A stretch of 6,874 nucleotides of DNA from Cytophagales bacterium (GTDB taxonomy: Bacteria; Bacteroidota; Bacteroidia; Cytophagales; Cyclobacteriaceae). The position numbers were made by a program, and so were the translations under genes. Under the pieces are notes generated by a model. It was not told where the DNA came from. It ran no database searches and saw nothing but the letters and a program-made list of their open reading frames with translations. Position 1 is the first letter of the stretch; each line of letters starts with the position of its first letter. Below, piece by piece: positions 5,926 through 6,874 of this stretch. The stretch spans positions 1 to 6,874 of the forward strand of contig JAHEMU010000144.1 of assembly GCA_024643485.1 (NCBI GenBank). Direction: 5' to 3'.

Positions 5926-5949
5926 AGTTATTTTTAAGTCAATAAAAGA

Positions 5950-6874
5950 CTATATTTTACTGAAATCCCAATCGTCTAGAAAATTTGTTGTGAACTTACC
6001 AGATTTAAAGGTTTCATCTTCCATCATTTTAATATGGAATGGAATGGTTGTTTTTACTCCTTCAATTACAAACTCTTCCAATGCCCGTTTCATACGAGTA
6101 ATTACTTCTTCTCTTGATTGTGCGCTAACAATTAGTTTAGCAATCATAGAGTCATAATTTGGAGGGATAGTGTAACCCGAATATACGTGAGTATCAATTC
6201 TCACACCATGCCCGCCTGGTAGATGTAAGTTGGTGATTTTCCCTGGTGACGGTCGGAATCCTGCTTTAGGATCTTCAGCATTAATCCGACATTCCATAGA
6301 ATACAGATTCGGGAAATAATTTTTTCCTGAAATTTCAATTCCTGCAGCTACTTTGATTTGTTCCTTAATTAAGTCGAAATCGGTAACTTCTTCAGTTATT
6401 GGGTGTTCCACTTGGATTCTGGTATTCATTTCCATGAAATAGAAATCGCCGTGTTTATCTAAAAGGAATTCAACGGTTCCAGCTCCTTCGTATTTAATGG
6501 CAGAAGCACCTTTAATAGCAGCTTCACCCATTCTTTCTCTCAACTCCTGATTAACGACAGGGGAAGGGGTTTCTTCAATTAATTTTTGGTGTCTTCTTTG
6601 GATACTGCAATCGCGTTCCGAAAGGTGACAAGCCAATCCATTTTTATCTCCGACAATTTGTATTTCAATATGTCGAGGTTCTTCAATGAATTTTTCCAGG
6701 TATAAACCATCGTTACCAAAAGCAGCTGCAGATTCACGACGAGCATCGTCCCATGCTTTTTTAAAGTCAGCATCAGATTTTACGATACGCATTCCTCTAC
6801 CACCACCACCGGCGGTTGCTTTTAAGATAACGGGGTATCCAATTTCTTTAGACAGTTAAATTCCTTCTTCAATG
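5950..6874 (-). CDS. accC: acetyl-CoA carboxylase biotin carboxylase subunit (5' end outside window; internal stop)
   Basis: AccC carboxylates the biotin carried by AccB, using ATP and bicarbonate, in the first step of fatty-acid synthesis. About 300 of roughly 450 residues are visible after the internal stop, covering most of the ATP-grasp domain and the C-terminal domain. Marks in order are the Gly-rich ATP loop KATAGGGGRGM, LYLEKFIEEPRHIEIQ, HLSERDCSIQRRHQKLIEE, the metal and catalytic segment MEMNTRIQVEHP, ECRINAED, GVRIDTHVYSGYTIPP (its Arg matches E. coli Arg338) and YDSMIAKL. The C-terminus is complete. A TAA at 6858-6856 interrupts the frame just before LSKEIGYPV, although codons on both sides match the family (EEGI, then stop, then LSKEIGYP). 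If the stop is real, the next in-frame ATG (6792) lies after the glycine loop and could not yield an active enzyme. A base error is the simpler reading. Confidence 0.93.
6856..6858 (-). other. accC: in-frame TAA stop within accC
   Basis: In the accC frame the - strand reads GAA GAA GGA ATT TAA CTG TCT AAA GAA ATT. The reading frame is the same on both sides, so this is a single-codon nonsense change (for example from AAA, GAA or CAA) rather than a frameshift. It sits 17 bases from the window edge, at about E. coli AccC residue 147. Confidence 0.85.

Noticed and set aside
5926..5952. Small stem AGTC/GACT after the accC stop as a terminator
   Set aside because: The stem is only four bases and has no T tract; msrP may simply be co-transcribed with accC.
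5915..6157. An 80-codon open frame on the + strand beginning ATGGCCAATTTA
   Set aside because: It lies almost wholly antisense to accC and owes its start to the inverted repeat at the msrP start; its product has no recognisable family features.
6171..6178. TGTAACCC resembling the ECF -35 box, within accC
   Set aside because: It is antisense inside a coding region and no GTC-like -10 element follows at 16-17 bases.

Overview
The window is AT-rich and reads as chromosomal DNA from a member of the Bacteroidota, most likely the Flavobacteriales. The evidence is an NqrF of the Bacteroidota type with an insert before its flavin domain, a degenerate arginase-fold protein, a DUF6503 lipoprotein, an ECF sigma factor beside a DUF6249 protein, and a near absence of strong Shine-Dalgarno sequences. 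Assignment is by recognised protein families only; no database search was possible.

Layout. The first 1044 bases are the 3' part of nqrF, the NADH-oxidising subunit of the Na+-translocating NADH:quinone reductase. Next on the + strand come an arginase/formimidoylglutamase-fold protein (1096-2250), a DUF6503 lipoprotein (2304-3041), and acylphosphatase (3038-3307), whose start overlaps the lipoprotein stop. On the - strand, an ECF sigma factor (4347-3790) is followed after 11 bases by a two-pass membrane protein that is probably its anti-sigma factor (3778-3308). That gene ends directly against acyP with no intergenic base. Divergent from the sigma gene is a small three-pass DUF6249 membrane protein (4467-4811). 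A GC-rich hairpin separates it from the convergent msrP gene (5888-4872), a Tat-exported molybdopterin methionine-sulfoxide reductase. The right end holds most of accC (biotin carboxylase, - strand), interrupted near the window edge by an in-frame stop.

How the parts may work together. nqrF and accC are housekeeping genes. The 3308-4811 block looks like a regulatory module. The intergenic region between the sigma gene and the DUF6249 gene has two identical, outward-facing TGTAACCT boxes, each followed after exactly 16 bases by an RTCAWA hexamer. This is the arrangement expected if one ECF sigma factor transcribes both its own operon and the divergent membrane gene.

Other points worth a look are the premature stop in an otherwise intact, normally essential accC; an arginase-fold protein that keeps the ligands of one metal site but has lost both ligands unique to the other; an 11-bp perfect inverted repeat that would bury the msrP start codon in an RNA hairpin; and extra cysteines near the N-terminus of MsrP. 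No tRNA, rRNA, CRISPR array, insertion sequence or defence system was seen. No stretch longer than about 120 bases lacks a gene. No entirely new system was found; the ECF-centred module is the closest candidate.
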